A stretch of DNA of 64,000 nt. Origin: a virus. A model generated the notes under the pieces. It did not search any database. It saw only the letters and a program-made list of their open reading frames with translations, and had not been told where the DNA came from. The stretch is taken from positions 124,001 to 188,000 of the IMG/VR virus record IMGVR_UViG_3300042350_004528; one strand, 5' to 3'. This document shows, piece by piece, positions 40,115 to 48,176 of this stretch; the first letter of the stretch is position 1; each line of letters opens with the position of its first letter. A program made the translations under genes and the position numbers.

Positions 40115-41005
40115 GTGTTAAGGTTAAAAACACCAGCGGCACAACCAACTCAAGATTTTACTGACACAACATTTACGGAGCCATCTGGAGAGACATCAGA
40201 TGGTTCTTCTGTTTCTACCGATCAATCAACAGCTGATTTGGAGGCCGATTTATTAGATACAAATCAAAGTGAACCTGCTGTTGACGGTGCAGAAATGGAT
40301 ACAACCACAACCGACACAACTGTCGCTACTGACGGTACAGAAGCTCCAGCTGAGGGTGGTGAAGAAGATCCTGTAAAATCAATTCAAAAATTAACAGGTA
40401 AATTATCTCAACAGATTCGCGATACACAAGATAAACTCGAACCAGAGGATATTAAATACACATTAAATTCAATTATATCAGCAACCGATATCAATAAATT
40501 AAGTGACGAGGATAAAACTGATATTATGAATAAAATTGAGAATAAAGACCAGGAACCACAAGAAGAGGTTCCGACTGAAACTCCAGCTGAAGAACCAGTA
40601 ACCGAAGGTGAAGATGGTGATTCAGAATCTAATTTTTACGAATCTTTATTATCTGATAAAACAGTTATACATATTTTAGATATGGCTGACTTGAATTACG
40701 AGATGAGAAATAATCCAGAAGAGATTGCATTTGATTTTTGCGAAGCTGCTTATGTTTTTATTCATGATTATAATGATTCAAATGAATTTATTCAAAAACT
40801 AAAAATATTATTAAACGAAAATCAATTTAAGGCGAGACCTAGTTTAAATTCAAAAGATGATCTCGAATATTTTGGTGATAAGATTTATGATGCTTTGGTT
40901 AAACATGAAACCGAACATGGTGGTGAGGTTTTAATGGAACAAAGAATAATTTCAATTCTGGAGAGAGCAAGACAAAACGTAAAGAATAATTTAAATAAAC
41001 AATAA
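40115..41005 (+). CDS. Acidic hypothetical protein, C-terminal part of a frameshift pair
   Basis: The only start in the ORF's first part is GTG at 40115 (297 codons); the same frame is open back to about 40082 and lines up with the end of the preceding gene. Residues 10-90 are low-complexity Thr/Glu/Asp/Ala, then SIQKLTGKLSQQIRDTQDKLEPED and an EDINKLSDEDKTDIMNKI-type helical domain, more acidic linker, and a structured C-terminus (LLSDKTVIHILDMADLNYEM, EHGGEVLMEQRIISILERA). Likely a virion or assembly protein immediately before the 1085-residue gene. Function not recognised. Confidence 0.6.
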   Translation: MLRLKTPAAQPTQDFTDTTFTEPSGETSDGSSVSTDQSTADLEADLLDTNQSEPAVDGAEMDTTTTDTTVATDGTEAPAEGGEEDPVKSIQKLTGKLSQQIRDTQDKLEPEDIKYTLNSIISATDINKLSDEDKTDIMNKIENKDQEPQEEVPTETPAEEPVTEGEDGDSESNFYESLLSDKTVIHILDMADLNYEMRNNPEEIAFDFCEAAYVFIHDYNDSNEFIQKLKILLNENQFKARPSLNSKDDLEYFGDKIYDALVKHETEHGGEVLMEQRIISILERARQNVKNNLNKQ

Positions 41006-41012
41006 GTTAAAC

Positions 41013-44000
41013 ATGGCAACAAAACCAAATGTATTAAATGAAGTAAATGACATGAGAAGACATATGGGTCTTCCTTTGTTATCTGAGTCCGAGTTACTTA
41101 ATTTAGAAATAAATGAACTTTTAAATGAAGGTACCTGGGAAAATGTAAAATATGCCTTATCAAAATTGGGTAGATATAAAGCTGGTGGTAAAATATTCGG
41201 TAAATCACAAACCGATGCTAAGGCTTTAGCACAGATAACAGCCTTACTTGATAAAGTAGGTAATGAAAAAATCAAAGAATTAGATAGAAGTATCAAACAA
41301 TCTAATCCAGAATTTCCTAATAACAAAAGTCAACAACAGTTTTTGGATACTATTATTGAAATTGCAACTTTATATGATTCATTAGTGGCTGCAACTAAGT
41401 TAAAACCAAACGATAAAGGTTATCTACCAGTTGATGCCGCAAATGCGATTATTGAGGATTTAAGAGCTTACACACAAAAATATTTAGATGTTGATTTAAC
41501 AGCTGCGTTTAGTGTGTTTAATGAGAATGAGGAAATTGGTACTGAAAATTGGATTACACCCGATGAAGTTGAAAGTGATTATGGTTTTTATAGTGATATG
41601 TACAAAGGTGTTTATGGTGTAAGACCACACGGTCAATCAGCCGAACAACTTTGTAATTGGTTGAATTCTCAATTTAAACTCAATGGTAATAGGATCGTTA
41701 GAAAAGATGGTCAAGATGAATTATATGAAGCTGATTTAGATGCAACTAAAGCTAAAGTTGCTGGTAAATTTGCTGACACTAAAGCAGCAATTAAAAGTGG
41801 TGATTTAAAAGCGTATAATACAGAAAGAATGAAAACTTTAAAGTCGTGGAAATTACCATTGGCTTTATTAGGCGCTGGAGCGTCATTTGGTGCCCTGAGT
41901 TGGTTAATTGAATATATTTTCCCACCAGAAAAGATTACCACAATGACACCAGAAACGGTCAAACAAACAACTCAGGAATTACTTGGTAATATAAAACCAG
42001 GTGAGGGTATGACTCAAATCATGAATAGAACTTTGGGTCTTAGTTTAAGCCCAACCTCTAACCCAAATGATGTTGTAGAAGCACTTAAAACTTTAGGTGG
42101 TGGTAATGCACAAACTGGTGTTGATATTATAACACAACAAGGTGGTATATTCAGAGATCCAGTTGCGGCTAAAGAAACATTATCAGCTATCGTTGCAAAC
42201 CCAACTGAACATGGAACAACCTTAAAACAAGTTTTTACTGGAACTTGGGCTGGTACGGGTAAAATGGCTGGTGACACTTTAGTTACGGTGTCTGGCGGTA
42301 ACTTAGTTGGTATGGTAACTAAGGCCTTCACAACTTGGGTTGCAAAAACAACCACAATTAAAAGTGCTAAAGCAATTGTTGCCGCACCAATATTAAAGGG
42401 TTTAGGTATTTTGTTAGCCGCTGGTGCGGTTGCAACGGCATTGGGTAGATACAAAGGTAGAAAATCATCACGTGCACAAATAATGAATGATTTGGTTCAA
42501 TATATCAGACCTATTGAAGGTACAAAAGATAACCCAGATGTTGTTGATGATCCTAACAAAGATGATGGTGGAGATAATAAACAACAAGGTGGTGGAAATA
42601 ACAAGCAACTTTACGACAATCTTAAAAAATATTTTCAGGACATTTTTAATTTCAAAGCGCAAACAAACACTGATACCTACGGAAAAGGCGGTAGCGGAAA
42701 TGCAACTAAACAATATAGCGGTGGTGGACGTGTAACTAGTAAAGTAACACAACCTAATGACATTGACGATATCCTTAAATTAATGGAAGAGGATTTGAAG
42801 TTATACGAATCATTATGTGACATGGATATGTTAGCAGAAGCTGATAGTAGCTTAATGAGATCGATTAACACAAGAGCGACTAATGTTGATACAAGTGATA
42901 AAGGCTTAGCCGACATAGGGTTAAGTCAAAATCAATTAAAATTATTTAAAACACATGTTATGCGTTTAAGTAATTTGATTAAAATGATTAATAAGTTTAA
43001 TTCTGGTGATAAGAATTTAAACAAACTTGTTGCACAAGCAAAATCAAATCCAATATTTAATAAAATTACCGATGATAAAGTTGTTGGTATTGATATTAAC
43101 GAATTATTGAAATCTGACCCAAAAAGTTTAAAAATATTTGTAAGTGATTTTAATAAAGCTGTTTACGCCACTCAATTTAAGAATGGTAATAACATAATGG
43201 ATCAACTTAAAAACATTGGCATCAATAAACTATCAGAGGCTGCTGTAAGAACCCCAAGTAAATCGCAAGCAAACGCTGTTTATAACGCAAGAAGAGAGTT
43301 CTTACAAAACTTTCCTAACCTGATCAAAAGTTTTTATGCAATATTTTCATATTTAATCGATTTGGCCAAAAAGGGTGGTTTAACATCTGGATCAAATCGT
43401 GGCTCTGGACAAGGTGGACAACAAGGTGGTGGATCTGGTCAAGGAACTGGAACTGGACAAGGCGGACAACAAGGTGGTGGATCTGGTCAAGGAACTGGAA
43501 CTGGACAAGGTGGATCAAATCAAGGTGGTGGATCTGGACAAGGAACTGGCTCTGGACAAAGTGGACAACAAGGCGATGGATTCACAGATTTAGATTTTAG
43601 AAGAGAACCTTTACGTCTTGAAGAATCTATTGAATTAATGGAATTAATTGAAGCACATGACAACCTAAATTCAATAATTGAAAGTGTTCTAAAAGAGTTT
43701 GGTGAAAACCAACCTGAAATGGAACAAGGTAGACAAGATGCTGTAAAAAATAGCGATAGTGGTAGAATTTTCACCCAATTAGCTAGAGTTGTACCAGATT
43801 TAAGCACTAAGATAGCTTCTGAGTATAAACAAGCATATGGTCAACAAGTAAATCGCGTTAAATTAGCAAACTTTTTACAAACAGTTTTGGGCGCACTGGC
43901 TAATGTACCACAACAAAAAATGGTTCAATTAATTAATCGTGCCGATATGGATGTTACAGCGTACAGAAGAATGTTAAGAGACATAAAATCTGGTGCTGAA

Positions 44001-44270
44001 GGGCAAGGTCAAGAACCACAAGGTCAACAACAAGCTCAGGCCCCACAGTTTAATCCAGGTACACCAGAAAGGTTTTTACCAGATACGGTTGGTAATTATG
44101 ATTTATCAAAAATCAATCAATCCGCAAGAATAGCACTGGCACAAAAAGCCGCTCAGATCATTAGTAGAAACACTGATATGAAATTGGATTCCACTAATAT
44201 GATGGAGGTTATGAAACAACTTCTTGATGACATCAGTAAAAACGGACAAAAACAGATTCCAACAATCTAA
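41013..44270 (+). CDS. Large virion-type protein with two hydrophobic segments and Gly/Gln repeats
   Basis: 1085 residues. The N-terminus NVLNEVNDMRRHMGLPLLSE resembles the tag of other accessory proteins and is followed by further LxE sites (LNLE, LLNE). Two membrane-type segments lie near 287-307 (LPLALLGAGASFGALSWLI) and near 455-480 (APILKGLGILLAAGAVATAL). A Gly/Gln/Ser/Thr region near 795-855 is made of 16-residue units, and several helical domains flank it. This suits an internal or ejected protein that contacts the host membrane, or a tape measure. No T4 homologue recognised. Ends at a strong terminator. Confidence 0.65.
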   Translation: MATKPNVLNEVNDMRRHMGLPLLSESELLNLEINELLNEGTWENVKYALSKLGRYKAGGKIFGKSQTDAKALAQITALLDKVGNEKIKELDRSIKQSNPEFPNNKSQQQFLDTIIEIATLYDSLVAATKLKPNDKGYLPVDAANAIIEDLRAYTQKYLDVDLTAAFSVFNENEEIGTENWITPDEVESDYGFYSDMYKGVYGVRPHGQSAEQLCNWLNSQFKLNGNRIVRKDGQDELYEADLDATKAKVAGKFADTKAAIKSGDLKAYNTERMKTLKSWKLPLALLGAGASFGALSWLIEYIFPPEKITTMTPETVKQTTQELLGNIKPGEGMTQIMNRTLGLSLSPTSNPNDVVEALKTLGGGNAQTGVDIITQQGGIFRDPVAAKETLSAIVANPTEHGTTLKQVFTGTWAGTGKMAGDTLVTVSGGNLVGMVTKAFTTWVAKTTTIKSAKAIVAAPILKGLGILLAAGAVATALGRYKGRKSSRAQIMNDLVQYIRPIEGTKDNPDVVDDPNKDDGGDNKQQGGGNNKQLYDNLKKYFQDIFNFKAQTNTDTYGKGGSGNATKQYSGGGRVTSKVTQPNDIDDILKLMEEDLKLYESLCDMDMLAEADSSLMRSINTRATNVDTSDKGLADIGLSQNQLKLFKTHVMRLSNLIKMINKFNSGDKNLNKLVAQAKSNPIFNKITDDKVVGIDINELLKSDPKSLKIFVSDFNKAVYATQFKNGNNIMDQLKNIGINKLSEAAVRTPSKSQANAVYNARREFLQNFPNLIKSFYAIFSYLIDLAKKGGLTSGSNRGSGQGGQQGGGSGQGTGTGQGGQQGGGSGQGTGTGQGGSNQGGGSGQGTGSGQSGQQGDGFTDLDFRREPLRLEESIELMELIEAHDNLNSIIESVLKEFGENQPEMEQGRQDAVKNSDSGRIFTQLARVVPDLSTKIASEYKQAYGQQVNRVKLANFLQTVLGALANVPQQKMVQLINRADMDVTAYRRMLRDIKSGAEGQGQEPQGQQQAQAPQFNPGTPERFLPDTVGNYDLSKINQSARIALAQKAAQIISRNTDMKLDSTNMMEVMKQLLDDISKNGQKQIPTI
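43405..43580 (+). repeat. 48-bp tandem repeats coding GQGGQQGGGSGQGTGT
   Basis: About 3.5 slightly diverged units of 48 bases inside the 1085-residue gene, giving a flexible Gly/Gln linker. Confidence 0.9.
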
Positions 44271-44273
44271 TAG

Positions 44274-44302
44274 AAAAAGGCCAGAAATTTCTGGCCTTTT
44301 TT
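44274..44302 (+). terminator. Terminator after the 1085-residue gene
   Basis: AAAAGGCCAGAAATTTCTGGCCTTTTTT, written as stem AAGGCCAGAAA / TTTCTGGCCTT with T-tract. Confidence 0.92.
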
Positions 44303-44303
44303 A

Positions 44304-44335
44304 TTTGTTTATATCATTTTTTTTTATTATTCTTG
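44304..44335 (+). promoter_or_regulatory. Host-like promoter of the dNMP kinase
   Basis: TTTG (44304-44307), 20 bases, TATTCTTG (44328-44335), one mismatch to TAnnTTTG; ATG 18 bases on. It starts within the preceding terminator's T-tract. Confidence 0.65.
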
Positions 44336-44353
44336 TGTAAATAAATTACACAT

Positions 44354-44923
44354 ATGTTAATTGGAATAATCGGAAAAAAACGCTCAGGTAAAGATACATC
44401 TGGCGATTATCTTGTACAAAATAAAAATTTTACAAAATACAGTTTTGCAAACCCAATAAAACGTGGGGCTATGGAATTGTTCGGGTTCACTGAAGATCAA
44501 GTATTTGGTGACGCAAAAGACGTTATTGACCCAACCTGGGGAATAACACCAAGACTCGTTTTACAAATCATGGGAACTGAAGTATTCCAATATGATATGC
44601 CAGAATACATCCCAGAATTAAAATCCATTGGTCGTGGGTTTTGGGTTAAGAGATTTGAACAGTGGTATCAAAAAAATAAAAACCTGGATGTTGTGATTTG
44701 TGATGTTAGATTTCAGCATGAAGTTGACGCTATTTTAAAAATGGGTGGTACTGTTTGGAGAGTTGAACGTCCTAACTTAAACGGCGGTGACGAACATGCA
44801 TCTGAGAAAGAAATGGATTTAATTGAGGGTGTGACCAACATTCTCAATAATGAAGGTACCTTAGATGAGTTATACAATAAAATAGATTTGTTATTGCCTG
44901 ATAGTGTCGTTAGCAACGATTAG
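44354..44923 (+). CDS. Deoxynucleoside monophosphate kinase (T4 gp1-like)
   Basis: 189 residues. P-loop GKKRSGKDT (7-15), YSFANPIKRGAMELFGF with the LID-side FANPIK pattern of T4-type dNMP kinases, a GTEVFQYD segment, and VVICDVRFQHEVDAILKMGG (about 114-133), a hallmark of the family. It phosphorylates dNMPs to dNDPs for phage DNA synthesis, together with ThyA encoded upstream. Own host-like promoter. Confidence 0.88.
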   Translation: MLIGIIGKKRSGKDTSGDYLVQNKNFTKYSFANPIKRGAMELFGFTEDQVFGDAKDVIDPTWGITPRLVLQIMGTEVFQYDMPEYIPELKSIGRGFWVKRFEQWYQKNKNLDVVICDVRFQHEVDAILKMGGTVWRVERPNLNGGDEHASEKEMDLIEGVTNILNNEGTLDELYNKIDLLLPDSVVSND

Positions 44924-45329
44924 TGATAGAATTGATAGTATTGTAAGTTTATACAATTACAAAGTACCGTTTGTTGTGGCGGAGTATCTCTGTATGGCAT
45001 ACCACCAGAATATTGTTTGTAATCTAAAAATTAACTACAAAAATTTATTCGCTAATTTTATTGAACACAAAGACAACATTAAATATGTTTTTGGCAAAGC
45101 AATCGATGGTGGAACCAATAAATCCGAATATACTTTTATAAAATTATCTGGTGTTGAGATAGATATACCGATTGGTAAAGACGAAAGTTTTATGGAAAAA
45201 TACTCGAATTTAATTTTTGGGTCGAGTGTTAATTGTGGTTTGGAATGGTTTGATGAAGAAGATTACCCCAACGAAAAAATTGATCTAGATAAATCAAAAT
45301 ACATCGGTAGGTGTAAAATTACTTTTTAA
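44904..45329 (+). CDS. Hypothetical protein overlapping the dNMP kinase gene
   Basis: 141 residues from a GTG at 44904 inside the last 20 bases of the kinase gene, so translation is probably coupled. KVPFVVAEYLCMAYHQNI, a central beta region and an acidic C-terminus (EWFDEEDYPNEKIDLDKSKYIG) are seen. No recognised family. Confidence 0.65.
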   Translation: MSLATISDRIDSIVSLYNYKVPFVVAEYLCMAYHQNIVCNLKINYKNLFANFIEHKDNIKYVFGKAIDGGTNKSEYTFIKLSGVEIDIPIGKDESFMEKYSNLIFGSSVNCGLEWFDEEDYPNEKIDLDKSKYIGRCKITF

Positions 45330-45330
45330 A

Positions 45331-45597
45331 TTACCATCTACCAGATAAATAGGTTAACAACTGCCCAAATAATCTAATTTCAACATCATCGTAGGCACCT
45401 TTTTTATATTTTACTGAAGTTGCTCTTTGGCCTGTTGTATTAGTAATTGCCTTTAAAACATTTGTCATAATCGCATTAGGTAGATCTCTTCTCCTAAAAG
45501 AGCCAACTCTAACCATATCCCCTTCATATTTACCATTGAAGGAGTACTCATTAACCATTTCGATTATCTTACCTTTACTAAGTGTAAATGGATTCAT
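45331..45597 (-). CDS. Hypothetical protein (88 residues)
   Basis: Start taken at the ATG 45597, 1 base after the upstream gene's stop; the longer frame to 45759 only overlaps that gene out of frame. MNPFTLSKGKIIEMVNEYSF, VRVGSFRRRDLPNAIMTNVL and ALKYKK-type strands suggest a compact alpha/beta protein. Co-transcribed with the preceding gene. Function unknown. Confidence 0.65.
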   Translation of the reverse strand: MNPFTLSKGKIIEMVNEYSFNGKYEGDMVRVGSFRRRDLPNAIMTNVLKAITNTTGQRATSVKYKKGAYDDVEIRLFGQLLTYLSGRW

Positions 45598-45598
45598 A

Positions 45599-46138
45599 TT
45601 ACACCATTTTTGAAACTGGTTTTGTTGACCATGTTCTGCAAGCCCAGTATCTCGCTTTCCATCTTGGGCCTGGGTTATCGCAATGGTGTCTTGCTCTGAA
45701 GTTTTTTCTACGTCTAGGGTTATCCCTTTTGATTTCCATATTAGGGTCACCAAATTCAACTTTTACAACATTACCCTTAGCGTTTTTAACGTGTACTTTA
45801 TATTTTTTACGATCACCACGCATAATCTTACCCAAACTTACCTTTCTACCTTTATATTCAGCCTCATCTAAATTTTCCGTCATTGTATAATATTCATACA
45901 AAGCTTCGTTAACAATTTTTTCTAAAGCTATTTCGGTTAAAACGCCCTCATATAAACGTTCATCAACAAAACTCAAGTCATCGATTATACCATAACCAGT
46001 TTGCATATTGCAAACCTCATCTATTAAAGATGCGATTGTTTTATTCGTAAAACCAGATTCTTTTTTGATTTCTTCACTTTCCATTTTTGGACTATTTTCG
46101 TGGAATAATTCCACCAAATCTTTTTTAGTTGTGATCAT
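45599..46138 (-). CDS. Phage protein with a C-terminal HHCDNPGPRWKARYWACR motif
   Basis: 179 residues. An N-terminal helical part (about 1-110) precedes KYKVHVKNAKGNVVKVEFGD and NMEIKRDNPRRRKNFRARHH, ending in a Cys/His/Trp motif (HHCDNPGPRWKARYWACR) that I know from many tailed-phage proteins of unknown function and that looks like a small metal-binding fold. A late-type promoter precedes it, so a virion or maturation role is likely. The gene is followed by the 88-residue gene with a 1-base gap. Confidence 0.75.
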   Translation of the reverse strand: MITTKKDLVELFHENSPKMESEEIKKESGFTNKTIASLIDEVCNMQTGYGIIDDLSFVDERLYEGVLTEIALEKIVNEALYEYYTMTENLDEAEYKGRKVSLGKIMRGDRKKYKVHVKNAKGNVVKVEFGDPNMEIKRDNPRRRKNFRARHHCDNPGPRWKARYWACRTWSTKPVSKMV

Positions 46139-46151
46139 ATCCTTTTTATTA

Positions 46152-46160
46152 TAAATATCT
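46152..46160 (-). promoter_or_regulatory. Candidate late promoter (minus)
   Basis: GATATTTAT on the minus strand, 13 bases before the start at 46138; back-to-back with the one at 46181. Confidence 0.55.
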
Positions 46161-46180
46161 CTACAATCGCATTTGTTCAG

Positions 46181-46189
46181 ATATTTATA
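46181..46189 (+). promoter_or_regulatory. Candidate late promoter (plus)
   Basis: GATATTTAT, 14 bases before the start at 46204; diverges from the minus-strand copy at 46152-46160. Confidence 0.55.
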
Positions 46190-46203
46190 ACTAAATTTGT
46201 AAA

Positions 46204-46602
46204 ATGAAATTTATACCAAAAGAAAGGTACGCAATTAATTATCCAGGTAGAAATACCTTAATACTTGTTGACGTTGATAAATTTTTAAATCGTTTAAAAA
46301 AAGATGACCCAGATTTTTATGTTGGGCCAGATACAAAATTATTATTTAGTCAGGGTAGAATTAAAAACTCAATGGATTACATTGAAAAGTTTTCAGAAGA
46401 TCCCAGATCAATTCATCCAAAAACGGGTGAGAGGTGGTCGTACACTATGATGTTTGAACCAACCGAAACAAGTATATCTAACGGTAAATTAGGTATAAAA
46501 AATGGTAGACACAGAATGGTTGCTTTAAAGAATTTAGGTTACACCCATGCTTATGTTGAGGTACCCAAAGATCAAACTGATTTATTTAAAGATTTAGCTT
46601 AA
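46204..46602 (+). CDS. ParB-like (ParB/sulfiredoxin fold) protein
   Basis: 132 residues. The C-terminal half, GKLGIKNGRHRMVALKNLGYTHAYVEVP (about 98-125), is the ParB-like pattern (substrate loop G-R-H-R, then a helix and a final strand). The N-terminal half defines the entry strand (RNTLILVDVDKFLNRL). Such phage domains include nucleases, kinases and serine-dependent enzymes, so the activity is not fixed by sequence. Its 3' end overlaps the convergent gene by 4 bases. Confidence 0.7.
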   Translation: MKFIPKERYAINYPGRNTLILVDVDKFLNRLKKDDPDFYVGPDTKLLFSQGRIKNSMDYIEKFSEDPRSIHPKTGERWSYTMMFEPTETSISNGKLGIKNGRHRMVALKNLGYTHAYVEVPKDQTDLFKDLA

Positions 46603-47183
46603 CAACCAAGCGTTTGTTTTGCTTCATTGCGCAAGTTTTCGTTGTAAATCCCATCCTCGTCATCAACATTTTCACATGTAACAATTAGGAAAAATGCAGC
46701 GCCAGTAGTCCACTCATCCATATTACCAATACCTAAGTTTTTACCCTTTTTAGTATGATAATTTAAATAACTCTCCAAAGCATCACCAATTTGGTCATCA
46801 TCTACATATTCCTTCCAATCACTAGCGGTTGTTAAATATTTACCATCCTCATCCTCATCCTCTTCTTGAGCCCTTTCTAAAAAGTCCCATAATTCATCTT
46901 TTATGTCGCTGTTTTGATCATCCCAAACTTCATCCATTGTATATAACAATTCGTTAGTTTTTTTGTTTTTTAAAAGGTATTCACCACTAGTAACACTAAC
47001 TAATTCATAATCACCACTAGCTGTTATTGCATCACTCATATGCGGATCACTTTGATTCCATGGGGCGTCTGGCGTATCTGAGCCAGCTGGGTAATTATAA
47101 TTATCCATCTCTTGAACTCTCTTCATTTCTAATTTCTCGAACAATTTTTGTAATTGGTCTTCGGTTATTCTGTATTTAGCCAT
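46599..47183 (-). CDS. Hypothetical acidic protein with YRITEDQL tag
   Basis: 194 residues. N-terminus MAKYRITEDQLQKLFEKLEM matches a short helix tag also seen at 48177-48779 (MKKTYRISETQFAAIL). The body is acidic (EDEDEDGKYL, DDQIGDALESYLNYH) and ends in a LRNEAKQTLGC segment. Preceded by a late-type promoter. Function unknown; the tag suggests common targeting of the two proteins. Confidence 0.7.
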   Translation of the reverse strand: MAKYRITEDQLQKLFEKLEMKRVQEMDNYNYPAGSDTPDAPWNQSDPHMSDAITASGDYELVSVTSGEYLLKNKKTNELLYTMDEVWDDQNSDIKDELWDFLERAQEEDEDEDGKYLTTASDWKEYVDDDQIGDALESYLNYHTKKGKNLGIGNMDEWTTGAAFFLIVTCENVDDEDGIYNENLRNEAKQTLGC

Positions 47184-47198
47184 GATCTATATTTTAAT

Positions 47199-47207
47199 AT
47201 AAATATC
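47199..47207 (-). promoter_or_regulatory. Candidate late promoter
   Basis: GATATTTAT on the minus strand, 15 bases before the start at 47183. Confidence 0.55.
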
Positions 47208-47220
47208 TTAAATAATAATA

Positions 47221-47241
47221 AAAGCCTCGTGTGGCGGCTTA
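47221..47241 (-). terminator. 3' hairpin of the 47239-48045 gene with a 15-bp repeat
   Basis: Minus strand AAGCC-GCCACACGA-GGCTTTT spans the stop codon and ends in T residues. AAAGCCTCGTGTGGC (47221-47235) is an exact inverted copy of the 5' leader element at 48128-48142. Confidence 0.6.
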
Positions 47242-48045
47242 TTGTAATTGATTACCGCAAGTTGGGCAGAATTTCCAGTTTGATTTTTTTATTCTAACAC
47301 CACAACCTGTGCAATAATTTCTTAACTCACCAACCTCAATTGGCTTTTGTGAGTTCGGTAAAATTTTCCAAGTCACTGAATGTGTTGCATATGAACTAAA
47401 ATCCATGTTAACATCTTTGAATTTAGTGTTTGATTTTTCGCCTTTTTCAACACGACCAGTTTCAATACTTTTTGTTAAACTTCTTTTATTTGAGTTTAAT
47501 TTTAATGAAGCTGAAACACCAACCACATCTGAGGTATACGTAATACCAGCTGAATAGTTAGCTGTGTTATCAAAACACGTTATTGTGTTTGGATTTGGGT
47601 TTGTGTTATTGTAATAAATAACTGGAGGTTGATTCCACGGATAACCACCAAATCCAGAACTTGTTGATGCTATTCCAGATAAAACCGTTTCATCGTAAAA
47701 TTCGATTTCAACCAATCCGTTATTTTGAATGGCCTGTTTTATCACATCCTCATCACCATCTGCGATATAAGTGGAAAATAAGAATTTTCTAGCATCATCG
47801 AAATAACGATCCAAATGAATTCTTTGACCAGGTTTAATAACCAAGCCCCTGTTTGAGATGTAATTACCGTTTAATTTTATTTTCGCTAAAACCGAAATTG
47901 TTTTCGGATTAAATACCTCGATCTCAAATTGATCTTGGTTGTCAAGATAAACAACACCATCGTGCTGTTTGATTCTGTTTTTGCCTTTTGTGATGTAGGC
48001 TTCTGGGTTCGGGTTTAAACCGAACGAATAGTTTGTTGTGTACAT
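47239..48045 (-). CDS. Hypothetical protein with C-terminal zinc ribbon
   Basis: 268 residues. A beta-rich body (GVVYLDNQDQFEIEVFNPK, SVLAKIKLNGNYISNRGLVI) with a central Asn/Thr-rich linker, then YCTGCGVRI ... WKFCPTCGNQ at the end, a four-Cys zinc ribbon. Resembles secreted or virion proteins with a late zinc clasp; exact role not recognised. It has a ~100-base 5' leader with a hairpin and a late-type promoter at 48146-48154. Confidence 0.7.
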   Translation of the reverse strand: MYTTNYSFGLNPNPEAYITKGKNRIKQHDGVVYLDNQDQFEIEVFNPKTISVLAKIKLNGNYISNRGLVIKPGQRIHLDRYFDDARKFLFSTYIADGDEDVIKQAIQNNGLVEIEFYDETVLSGIASTSSGFGGYPWNQPPVIYYNNTNPNPNTITCFDNTANYSAGITYTSDVVGVSASLKLNSNKRSLTKSIETGRVEKGEKSNTKFKDVNMDFSSYATHSVTWKILPNSQKPIEVGELRNYCTGCGVRIKKSNWKFCPTCGNQLQ

Positions 48046-48127
48046 TTTTTTTCTCGTTTTATTTTTATTATACTAACCTTTTTGTCGCTCATCACGACTC
48101 AAGGGCAACAAGTACCCAAGGTTAATA

Positions 48128-48142
48128 GCCACACGAGGCTTT
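48128..48142 (-). promoter_or_regulatory. 5' leader hairpin element, inverted copy of 47221-47235
   Basis: GCCACACGAGGCTTT, on the minus strand AAAGCC-TCGTGT-GGC in the untranslated leader. Its loop is complementary to the loop of the 3' hairpin of the same gene. Confidence 0.55.
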
Positions 48143-48145
48143 CAT

Positions 48146-48154
48146 ATAAATATA
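48146..48154 (-). promoter_or_regulatory. Candidate late promoter
   Basis: TATATTTAT on the minus strand, 100 bases before the start at 48045, giving a long leader. Confidence 0.45.
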
Positions 48155-48176
48155 TGAAGCTTTAAAATGTAATCAA

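Noticed and set aside
45597-45759. Upstream extension of the 88-residue gene that overlaps the preceding gene, suggesting a frameshifted fusion
   Set aside because: The overlapped part is only the other-frame reading of the HHCDNPGP motif gene; ATG 45597 gives clean tandem genes.
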